This document shows positions 12,401-24,400 of a stretch of DNA of 64,000 nt, piece after piece. This stretch comes from Melitaea cinxia. Its lineage: Eukaryota > Arthropoda > Insecta > Lepidoptera > Nymphalidae. Numbering within the stretch: the first letter of the stretch is position 1; every line of letters begins with the position of its first letter. The translations under genes and the position numbers were made by a program. The DNA lies in contig NC_059404.1 in the NCBI RefSeq assembly GCF_905220565.1, positions 4,244,472-4,308,471 of the forward strand, read 5' to 3'. The notes beneath the pieces are model-generated. The model had not been told where the DNA came from. It saw only the letters and a list, made by a program, of their open reading frames with translations, and did no database searches.

Positions 12401-15400
12401 CCGCGCACGCGCCGCTGCCGCAGCCCGATGTACAGCGGGTCGTCCAGCATGGTCTGGTTGTTCGTGCCCACGTCTGGAAATAATAACACACTACTGATAA
12501 CGTTCTTTCAAATTATATTTTATCGGAGATACACAATCAGTGTGTTGGCGTGGCTCACGTTACCGGTAACTAAGGTAGGGCACAGCAGGAAATTCCTGCT
12601 CAAAATATGGAGCAGCCCGACTGGGGTAGTACCTCGACCTTACAGAAGATCACAGCAAAATAATACTGTTTTCAAGCAGTATTGTGTTCCTGTTGGTGAG
12701 TAAGGTGACCAGAGCTCCTGGGGGGATTGGGTCGGTAACGCGCTTGCGACGCTTCTGGTGTTGCAGGCGTCTATAAGCTACGGTAATCGCTTACCATCAG
12801 GTGAGCCGTACGCTTGTTTGCCGACCTAGTGACATAAAAAAGAAAATCGGGATGCCAATAGAAAAATAGAGGGAGCTGGGCCAGCAGCGGCTTCACGCTT
12901 ATCCACAGACCCTAAATAAGGCCTTAGGAAATTAATATAAGTATTCCCTTTTTTTACCTAAATGGAGACTATCAAAGTCAACATATGCCTATATAGAGAA
13001 AATACTGAGGTAACGAACATTACGATATATCAGCAATCGCTTATACCATCAGGCGAGACATATGCTTGTTTGCTGACCTAGTTTCATAAAAAAAAATGAC
13101 TATCACTACTGGTCATGTGACATTCGTTACATCTTTAACAGTTTAAACATTGTAATAGTACTGTACTGGTAATGTAACGTTCGCTCCTACAACTGGTAAT
13201 AATGCAATCTACTTTTGATACAACTTGATCGGCTTACTACAACACCAGAAGCATCGAAAGCGTGTTGCTGACCGTGCCGTTGACCCTCCCCAGCGGCTCT
13301 GGTCACCTAACTTACTACAGAAACACAATATTACTTGAGAAACTAGCATTAATATAGAGTACTTATACTAAGTACAGAAATGGTTGACTCTTCGTTACAT
13401 TTGTTTTGGTATTATGAAAGAGTAATATCTGACACAGGTTTATTATAAAACTATTTATTACCAGGTGGCTCTGAAGCTTTTTACACTATAAGTGCGCTTG
13501 TTTGCCAACCTGGTCGTTGAAAAAAAAACTCAACCAAAGACATGGTATATGTTTACCTATGCAAAATAAAATCTTACCAAGAGTTATAGGCAAGCACTGA
13601 TGCGGCTTGATACCGGCTAACGCGGTGTAGAGCGACAGCTTGCCCACAGGGATGCCCATACCGCAGGCGCCCAAGTCTCCCAGCCCCAAGATACGCTCGC
13701 CGTCCGTCACTACGATAGCACGCACGTCGGTCTCAGGCCTGATAACACATACGTAACACATACCATTTTAGGTTTAGGTTAGACCTAGTTATATATTAAA
13801 AAAAAAACAGTATTTCTAAGCTCATATTTGCTAGCTTTCTGTCCTAGACTCCACTCGCTGAATTAGGTTCACTATTACCCATGGCTGTTTCGTTATTTCC
13901 TGTTAAAATATAACCTATGTCACTCATTGACATCGTAGCATTCTACTAGTAAAACAATTTTTAAAATTGTAGTTTAACTCTAAGTAGTTTAGTTTTAAGT
14001 AGTTTTTGAGTTTCAATCAATTCTATCCATATATAAAGTATTACTAGTGTAGATCTTTATTTACAAATGTTTGGTTATGGCCTCTTTTCCATTATCCCTT
14101 ATCCCTATTATGTTATACGTGTTTACTCAATTATAAAAATAACACAGACCTTCACATGTTAGCGTTTTATCAACAAAATAACAGCTAAAACCCCACCACA
14201 TTATTTTTATGTTTCTTCCTTAGCGCATAATTCCTTGTAAGTGCTAGGTACGAACAGGCAAGGAGTTAATACAATTAAGTCTTACACGCAAAACTATTAC
14301 TCATCTGAAATCATCATTAAATTTAAATAACAATTTTATTATCAAAGCCGTGAAGTAAAAAATGAGGTTTATTTATCTTTTAATTACGACGGAAAAGATT
14401 AGACCTTAGTCTACAAGCGTGATGTTTCGGAGCTGTATATTTTTAACGGATACACTATGAATAGATTATTAAGATCTCAAAATGTCCGCATATCTACCAA
14501 TTATACAAATACGTGTTTGTTTACAGACGAAAAAAAAAAACGATTTCAATTACATTGACCAGTAATACAATGTAGGTAGACGAAAAAATAGTCAAGTAAA
14601 TACTCATTATTGGAGATAACTCAAAAGTAGATACTTGTCAGATCTCGATTAAATTTAAAAAGAGCCACATCACACGGAGCGTTTCTATTTAAAAAAATCA
14701 TCGAAATCGGTCCACGCAGGAAAAAGTTAATTATGAGTTTTAATACATATAAAAACACAGTTGAATTGAGAATTCTTTGAAATCGGTTAAAAATTCATAA
14801 AAATCGCTCGAGTAGTTACGGAGGAGTGCGGCCACAAACACCGTGACACGATTTGTTTGTTGTGTGATTAGATTGTTGTTTTATATTGCACGCCTTTTGA
14901 TTAAATGTTACAAAAAAATTATGTTTCATTTACATATAATTTAATAACATACATTAAAGCTATAAAGGTTATAGGGTCATTGCGCCTGTTCGCGTCCACC
15001 GCCCAATTCGCGTCCATTTTACGGATCTCACTTTGAAAAGTCTCGAAATTAAGTATACTAAGACACCAATAAGTCGAAAAATAATTACCGGCTAATACCT
15101 CAATGTATAAGAGGCACGTACGCATAGACAAAAGTTCCGTGCGTCCAAGCAATCCTGGGTAAAAAAAATAGTTAGTGAGGGCTGTTCAACAAGAGAGCGC
15201 GAAGGCACGGAATAATGAGAAGAAAATAGTGGGCAGTGGTTCGTTTGAAGGTGAGTCTTTTATTGTTTTATGTTTATTTTGAATACATAGCTGTTTCTAG
15301 GCGTTGGTTATGATAAAAGGAATTATAATAATTATGAATTTGCTTATTTTTTTTTATACTTAATAGTTAAAATAAGGTGGACGCGAACTGCTACACCGAA

Positions 15401-18400
15401 TTTATAAAACTTCCACTTTGCGTCCGCAATGGACGCAAACTATACCTAAAGGGATTAATAAGAAAACTAAATCGCGTCCATTTTTTAAATTAATTCTATA
15501 AGTTTAATACATAAAAGTAAAAGTTTAATACCTATTCTACTTTGAATGAAATAAGTAATTTCTTTCTTATTTTTTTCTGTTTAAGATGAGTTCTTTGCAG
15601 ATAAGAAAGAAGAAGGAAAAAAGAACATACACAAAGGAAGATTTAAGGGAAGATTTGCATGACATCCAAGAGAAGAAGAAATCGGTAAGACAAGCACCTA
15701 TGCAAAAAATATGCTATTACGATATTGGATAAAATCAGTGGGGGCAGACCAAGAGGGTACAAAACTTATCTACACAAATAAATAAAATTGGAGTGTCTGT
15801 TTGTAATATTAAAGTAACACCTTTTTACTAAATGTATATTGATTTATACACGGTACATATACCAAAATAAGCAATCTCTTTACTGTATGATGCCCTAATA
15901 AGAAGTCAGCTTGAGTATAATGCGGTAGTATGGTCTACACATGAAGTCAAATACAGTCTCATACTGGAACGTGTTAAAAATAAATTCACCAGGTTTCTTT
16001 ACCATAGGCTTTATGGCGTGTATCCCTTGTATCCCATGATGTATCCAACATTGTTTGTATTGGGCATGGTTGGATACAACAAGTTGGAGACTAGGAGAGA
16101 GCTGGCTCTGGCAACTTATATTTTAAAATTATTTCGCGTTATTGTCAATAATCCAGGGGTACTGCAGTGGATAGGTTTGAGCGTACTCCATAGGTATCAT
16201 CTACAACGAAGACAGCGACCGAGCTTATTTGCAGTACCCCACGGCAGAACCGAGCTAGTGCGCAACGGCCCCCTTGCTCGTTCCGTCAGAACGCTAAACT
16301 TGGTGGCTGACACACTAGACCTTTTTTCTTATTCGTGGAGTGAATTCGCAAAAGTTACTTTGTATATAATATGTTATGAGAAATGAATTTAATATTTTTA
16401 TATTTATTATTGTTTTGTTTTTAGTATTATGTTCAAGTCAGCCAATTCTTTTTTAATTATAGTTTAACATTTTTTTCCTTTCGCTTTTTGTCTCCTTTAC
16501 TATGTCTAATGAATTGGGTTATGCCTGTAATATTAGATGTAAGAAAATAAAATAAATAAATAAATAAAAACATTTTTTAGAATTTTTGTCTGTCTGTCTG
16601 TCTGTTTGCTCCGGCTACTACTATTACTGAAACGACTGGACTGATTTTGACGTTACCATCTATTTATTTTATTTTAGAAATTTATTTATTTTGTAATTCT
16701 ACGAACAGAACAATTTTTTTTATTATAATTATAATTACACGCGAATGAAGTCGCGAGCACAGCTAGTATCAAATAAAACCAAGTAACGAAGAAGAAAACA
16801 GCGGTATTATTAATATTTAATGCGAATGGAGATATGTGTGCACCTCGTATTTTGTTTCCATAATTATTATTAATCAAGGCTGATCTTTGTGGTGCTGTGT
16901 GCTTACGGCATCAAAGAATATAAACACCCCCTCTCTTCCCGTGGGTGTCGTAAGAGGCGACTAAGTTCCTGTACTACCTCGGAACTTAAAAAGCCGACCG
17001 ATGGCGGGATATCCATCCAACTGCTGGCTTTGAAATACACAGGACGAAGACGGGCAGCAGCGTCTTCGGTACGACAATGCCAGGCTTGCGGTCACCAACC
17101 CGTCTGCCCAGCGTAGTGACTATGGGCAAAACACAGGAGTGAACTTGTCGAGGCCTATGTCCAGTAGTCGACTGCGAAAGGCTGCTGTGATTGTAATTAC
17201 AGGCTGATCTTTAGCTTGCTTACATTTCTTTAAAATTCACAGAACAGATAATTGTTGAATTTTAAAAGTGGAATTACTATTTACTGACTACATAGGTACC
17301 TAATTTGTTTTTTAATTTTAAGTTCTATCAATGTTTAGAAGAGTAAATAGGTGTATTATTTTCTTTATAGTGATTTATTAATGTTAATATGTTGATTTTT
17401 AAATAACAATAATTCTTCAATAAATAAATTATTAAAATCCAATGTCTCTTTACATTATTATAAAAATATCACCTCTTTATTCCTTTTCTAAGCTGGTGGA
17501 CGCGAAGTGGTCCAGCGGGTGGACGCAAATTGGATTTTATGGACGCAAACTGGGTAAATCGCCTAATTTTGACGTTTGTATTTAAATAAAATAATAACAA
17601 GATGTTTCGAACAAAACTGAAAATTAATCTTTAAATAGACTATATAATGAACACAGTAAATAAATTTTTCATAGAAATTAGTGCGGGAACATTTTTATTT
17701 TCTTCTTCAAACTTGCCAACTGCACTAAGTGGACGCGAACAGGCGCAATGACCCTACGTCAAGGAAAATATAAAAAGAAATCCCGTAATATGTATCTACT
17801 CGTATATGGCAGTGGTGGATCGAAAAGCTAAATAGGGATTCACTCGAGCGTCGTGAGGACCTTTTGGATTGTGAAGTTTAGATGGTAAAAAAGGTTATAT
17901 GTTCTGTTAACGGTGGGGAGAGCGTGTGGTCCAGTCACAAATTTCCCAATTTGTTCACCACGGAGTAGAACCGTTTCAAGGTCTGTCTCATGTCAAATTC
18001 TTCTTGTGCAAAATTGATAACAATAATTTAGGCCATAATTCTGCATTAACGCTTTAAAAGTACATAGTTTATTGCTTAATAAAATAAATATTTTGTTTAT
18101 CTCTTACCGTAAATATCTTCCTTTTGTGTAATTAAGTCTAGTATTCATCTTTACGTATACTGTTTAATTTGTTAATTAATATTTAATCAAGGTTTTAGGT
18201 ATGAACCTCTATGAACCTAAAGTACTTCAATTTAATCTAAAAATATTTACAATAACATACCAGTTCTTCAAAATATCGTAAACATATCCCTTGTCATTGA
18301 TAGTAATAAAGAGTCCACGTGGTCGCCGGTACACGAGCCCGAACTTCTGGCACGCGAGCCCAACAGTGGGCGTGTACACTATGGGCATCATTTCCGCAAC

Positions 18401-21400
18401 ATTCTCGCCCACGAAGCGATAAAATAGGTGCTCGTTGCGGTCCTTTGGAAGAAAGTTTAAGGTCAAAGACAAAATAAAAAAATACATTCGAATTGGGAAC
18501 CTTCTCCGTTTTTGGAAGTCGGTTAAAAAAGGTGAAAAAGCCTAGAGACGTCTAATGAAGTAGGTACAAGTGAGAGGCATTTAATTAAACCACGTCCACC
18601 ATACCATTTCTAAACTATATTAAATTAGGCAAATATAAGCAGTATAGTCTAGGGCACATACGATGACAGAATTCGATTGCCAATTTAATGGTCTAAGATT
18701 CGATCTTAAGTCGATCTTCATCGTACTGATAATAGAATGAAACATACTTTATAATAAATTTAGTATGTTAGATAATGTATAAAAAATGGGTTGTCTAAAA
18801 AATTCTGGACTTACAGTTTTTCTTTTATTTTTAATTTTTTTTTTTTTTAATTCTTTAGGCTATTTATCCGATCAGTGACGGGATAACCAACCAACGGCTG
18901 GCTTTAAAATACACAGGTCGAAAACGGGCAGCAGCGTCTTCGGTGCGACAAAGCCAGCCCTGCGGTCACCAACCCGCCTGCCCAGCGTGGTGACTATGGG
19001 CAACACACATGAGTTCACGCCATTTTTGGCGCGAACTTGGCGGCCTATGTCCAGCAGTGGACTGCGATAGGCTGAAGTGGTGATGATGATAATGATGAGG
19101 TTATTTAGACGACCCAACCTAACCTAACTAACTCTGACACTGGACCATCGTAATCTGGATTTTTCAGCCGAAGTTGATTACTTGTAAAAAAAAAGAAGTA
19201 AATGGCCACTAAAAACTTTTGATTATTTTCTTATTATGGTAACGATCTCTGTTGTTATATAAAACAGGCACTTTCATTATTTATTGCTCTCATCATTTTG
19301 GTACTTTGTTTGTATACCAGCAACACGTGTATGTACAAATCAAGTTATATTCACCTTTAGAAGTTTACGACAGATTCATAAAATTTTATTGGAGAGTGTA
19401 AAAGTTACTGCCTTTACTCTTTGTATGTAAAATTTACACTATAATTACATAAATGTGTGTATACTTATTATAACACAAAATATTCCACTCTGTTTAGGAG
19501 AAGAGTTAGGACTTAATCCAAAAAGATAATCTACAGAGTGTTGGTAAGTTATGTATGTGTTACCCTGTCATATCCAGATGTTTAAGATTGAGCACCAGAA
19601 ACGAAGACTTTACTTGTTAGTTGTTTTACGTAGAATATATCACATGATATCAGGGAATCGGAAACACAAAAAACATCAAACGCCCACGGTTTCATGGTAA
19701 TTTCGGGAATGAATTGGTTAATTTTCGGATACAAATAAACGAAGGCTATTTTGTTAATCTGATCCTACCAATTATAGCATAAGTTTAAAAGGGTAACAAA
19801 TTTTCATCCATCAATCATCGCAATCCATTCATCTCCAAAAACTTTCGCTTTTATACAATTAACACAAATACAGATGTACAGTGGGTCGCTGTATAAAATG
19901 AAAAGGAACATCCTTCAAGGCTGTTTACGCCTGAGATAACGTCAAATTGAATTACGAGTACTCACTAAGAATGGAAGTTAAGACATTTTCCCTTTTAAAA
20001 TACAAACATTTTATTAAAACTTTACTAATTTAAACTTAATACTTTTCTCCAAATAATTTTAAAACTCCTTCGTCAGAAGTAATTTATTTCTTAACCTAAT
20101 TAATAGTTAACATTCATAATCACTATCGGCTCGCATTTTATTTGTTCATGAAAAAAATTCGCCCTACATTTACGTTAAAAGTACCAATTGATATTTAATA
20201 GTTTACTGATAGCAGAACCAATTATACAAGTTATCTAATCATATTTGTATACCAATATATAGGCTATATTATCTTTTGTGAAAAAGTAAATATCAATAGA
20301 TTTATAATTATAAGTAATCCAGCAGTAATCACACACATGCAGTTTTATCTGGTAATTAAAGAACCGCTTCTAACTTCGGCGTACTTTGTTTGAGATTCTT
20401 GTTGTTCTCGTTATAGGGAGGTAGATTTATTTTTGAATAACTAAATATATTTTTAGGAAAAAAAAAAATACGAAAGCGACAATGATGGAAAAATCCAAGA
20501 AAATACGTGTTTTTAAATAAAATCAAAAACACAATACTCACCAGTAGTCCCATCAGATAAATGTACTTGTTGAGAGGGTCTTCGTAGCGTGCAATGGAAA
20601 GCTTGCACAGCTCCACTTGTTCCTCCTGGGTCTTCACCCTCGGGGGCAGCAAGCCGTGGATACCCATTGCTTGACGCTCCTCGATTGTGAACGCCATACC
20701 CTATAAATAAGAGAATAAAATCGAGTCACATAAGAACGGAACATTTCAATTCTGTCAACGAAACTATTTAACGAATATTTGGCCGACATTTTAGTCATGT
20801 CATCGATTAAATTATATGTTTCATGCGTCACTTTAGATGATATTGAAATCATACCTGTACATTGAGGATTTCATTACACTCATGACCAGTGCATTTATGC
20901 AGTGGTTACGTAATTATTTGTTATACTACATTTTAAAAGCAGATATTGTTTAATTTAAAAAATAAAAACAAATCGTGCAAACCCTACTATTAGATTGTCA
21001 TTTCTTGTACTGTGGTCGAACTTTTGTTAACAAGATTGGCTGGCTACTGCAGGCACTTGGGAGCACATCATATTTCATGGAAATACAACAACAAAATTAT
21101 AACAAACAAACCATTTAACATTGGAACAAACAAATTTATATTGAGTTGCAATTACCTTGAATGGAATATAATTACATCTTTAAATAATACCTGAAATGAC
21201 GTCATTGTTGAGAACTGACTCCAGTACCAGACTTTTTGTAAGAAATTATTAGGTCGAAACCAATTTACAAGTCGAATCAAATTATTGTAATTTACCTATA
21301 TATATATATTGAATTAATACTATATAAATATAAATATAATTAATATAATATATTAATTATATATATATATATATATCCTCCGAAACGGCTGGACCGATTT

Positions 21401-24400
21401 TTATGAAATATTGTATGCATATCGGGTAGGTTTGAGAATCGGCCAACATCTAATTTTCATACCCCTAAGTTATAAGGGGAGGGGGATTAAGGGGGTTAAT
21501 AACATACATGGCAAACAACGTTTGCGGGGTCAGCTAGTACCTATATAATACTGTATAGTAATAAGTTGTCATGTTTACCACAGACATACATAATATAATC
21601 TTTTGTCATTCGCAAGGAATCATTTCATATTATAGTTTCATAAATGAATACTATTAGTTTTCGTTTGATTCTGCACCTGACGACAATGTAAACGAAAATA
21701 AGCACATTTATTTACTTCTCAACTAGAAATGAAGTTGATTTCGGTACATTACAATGTGTTTTTTTTAAAAGAAATCCATTGCTAGTGAATACTTGTTCTA
21801 ATTTGAATGTTTTTTTTTACTAGTTTCTTAAACTAATTATTGTCTTTATTTACTCAGTCACGGAAAACTAATAATTATTTTCATATTGTCAAATAGTAAG
21901 ATGTATTTATTTTCAGAATGACTGTCATGATTTGTTCTATAAATTTCTTTGAAATGACGTAATGAAGGTGACCGTACACAGCGAGTAATCCGAGCTTCAA
22001 CTATCGATTAAACTCGCTATGACCTACCATTGTCTATCGGTATCTTTTATCACTTCACTCATACCCATTGATTTACAAAGAAAATATCAATTACTAATGT
22101 TGTACATATCGTCAAGTCATCATCGCACATATCAAGTCATATACTTAGCTCTGTAAATTAAAATAAAATAAAAAATATTCAGTCAAACTAAACTACTTAT
22201 CGATATAATTAAGATTAAAGGAAACTTAGCGATTTGTACCGCAATTATCTGAAAAAGATCTTACGCTGTGCATTGTAAATATGTAATAATATTGTAAATA
22301 TCTAATATATTTTATTTCTTTAAGAAAAGGAAAAACTGAAAATGTTAAAAAAAATACTAAGTGAGATAACTATTAAGCGTTTATTCTTACAAGGTGATCG
22401 TCAAAATTTCATCAGACTAAAGAAACCCGTGTCACTATGAGTAATGGTCCTCGGTTTCCTGTTATATTTTCCGCGTGATATACGCGTACATGTAAGTATA
22501 CAAACTTGGAATTGGCGCGCAAAAGGAAATATGCTAAATATAGCCAAGTCAACATGGAAACAACGCATTTATTTAAATAGTAATGAAAGCAGTGTTAGAT
22601 AAAATAATCATATATTTATAGTATTAGTAGTAGCAGGGTAGTTCATATACTATTATATTTATTATAAAAAACTATAATAGTAAGTATTACCTAACATTTT
22701 AAAACACCTATATGAATTATTACTATCTACCATCATTAACTATTGAATCGGACCAATTGATAATTTTTATTTAACATTAAAAACGTTATATTAACTATGG
22801 GAACTTTATTAACTTCCTATGTGTAATCATATGACAATTTTATCAATGCTAAAAAAATGTACAAAACATAAAAAAACCCTAGACTTCGAAACCTTGTACT
22901 CATTAATATTTATATGAAAGAAGGCGTGGTGATGACGTAGAGAACGGTTCCGTTGCCATACTAACATACAATTGTGCTTATGTGCAAATTTATAACGTAG
23001 TCTTTTGCTTAGTGAAATGTTTTAATACGTATTGCACAACAATTACATACATAATTAATAAAAAGTCTCACTACATATATTGCTGTCATTTAAGTAACTA
23101 AATTAATGGAAAACGACTTATGAAATTCAAATTATCGTATTTGAATTTCAATACAAATTTAACGATATATAGAAATTCATTAAGAAAATTTTCATTGAAC
23201 ATATACATGCATATAACTTAAGTATTTATATTTTTGGGGTCATTATCAAGGCTAGCGGAAACCTCGGTCTTACGATTGAACCAAAGTAGAAAATAGAATG
23301 CAAATAAAGTAATAGACCGAGAGCCCCGTGGGGCCAGACTTTCGACATTTCGTAAAAGCTGAAAATTTGAGTGCATACTCCCAATACCAACTGAAGCATT
23401 GGCCAAATATGAAGTTTAGCTCATGGTTACTTTGGCAAATACCAGGTATCTATCTTCCTATATATCTATCCCCGAATATACGTATATTATGTATGTTCGG
23501 GTATAACCGATTTTGATAATTCTTTTTGTTGGAAAGGAGATACCCCAAGCGTGGTACCATGATAAGTAAACCAGGATCTGATGATAGAATTCCAGAGAAA
23601 TCGAGGGAAACCCTCGAAAATCGTAGTGACGACTAGTGCGTTTGTTATTATTTTTTTTTTCGTTTACTTACGTTGTATTCTCGTCGATCTAATTGAATAA
23701 ATAAATAAATAATAAATAAATATTTACACAATACACACACGGTCATCTGTTCCTAAAGTAAGCAACTTAATGCTTGTGTTATAGGTTACAGCCGACTGGT
23801 ATACAGCTACATATTTTTTTTTTTTCGATAAACATACTTATAAATAATACATATATAAATATATAAATAAATATTTATATTACACCCAGACTCGGGGTGG
23901 GAATCGAACCCACAACCCTCGGAGCAGAAAGCAGGGTCACTACAAACTGCGCCAACGGGCTAGTCAAAATAAATAAAAAAAAATTGAAGTCTGTTTTTTT
24001 TTTAGTTTGCGAGCAAACACAATTACAATATTAAAAAAACGATATGTTTCTTATAAATACAACAAGACGGTCAGCAAAACGCAACGTTGTTCTTAAATAT
24101 ACGACTAACCTAAGACACAAAGATAAAAACCCATCTAACCCGTGAGTCATACGCCGCCAAGTTATCCGGAACGAAGTGAACTTCTCGTCGAGGAGTCAGC
24201 TGCCACCAATCTCGCTCCATTTTATTTTTCAGAGTTAATCTTCAAAAGTTTGCCGTTCAAAACGCCCCGAGCGACGTAAGTACGGGGTTGAGCGAGTTTA
24301 GAGTTAACATAACATACTGCTGAGATTAAGGTCGGAGCTTTTGGAGGCTTTGTGTCAAATGAAAGGTTGTAGTAAATGTGCTGCTCATTTGTATTATGTT

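Larger units (their letters stand above)
14974..17754 (+). mobile_element. Pogo-like TIR element, copy 1 (2781 bp, composite)
   Basis: Flanked by TA on both sides. Both ends share a 26-bp perfect terminal inverted repeat beginning GGGTCATTGCGCCTG. Inside is a pogo/pipsqueak-type HTH coding remnant (15586-15732), a Helitron with a LINE fragment, and a SINE-like insert; no intact transposase is left. TA duplication and a CENP-B/psq-like HTH fit the pogo branch of Tc1/mariner. A copy of exactly the same length lies inverted at 29491-32271. In malic-enzyme intron 3. Confidence 0.85.

Noticed and set aside
16018..16386. 122-codon ORF, identical at 30859-31227, as a gene
   Set aside because: It is the C-terminal end of a LINE reverse transcriptase with a LINE 3' tail, carried in both pogo-like elements.
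18872..19117. ORFs containing SAYRSPLLDIG...GRRVGDR (also at 39088, 39913, 59434) as a protein family
   Set aside because: They are antisense read-through of the non-coding family B repeat. Conservation of the words reflects repeat identity, and frames are not preserved between copies.
19110..19130. Interstitial telomere repeat (CCTAA)n; also GGTTAGGTTAGG at about 61384
   Set aside because: Only two to three units; chance or repeat-internal sequence is sufficient.
20634..20852. 72-codon minus-strand ORF running into exon 2
   Set aside because: It reads across the exon-2 acceptor in another frame; the upstream part is intron.
23882..23965. tRNA gene on the minus strand
   Set aside because: A and B boxes are present, but the acceptor stem cannot pair and the unit continues into a repeat body found twice more; it is a tRNA-derived SINE.
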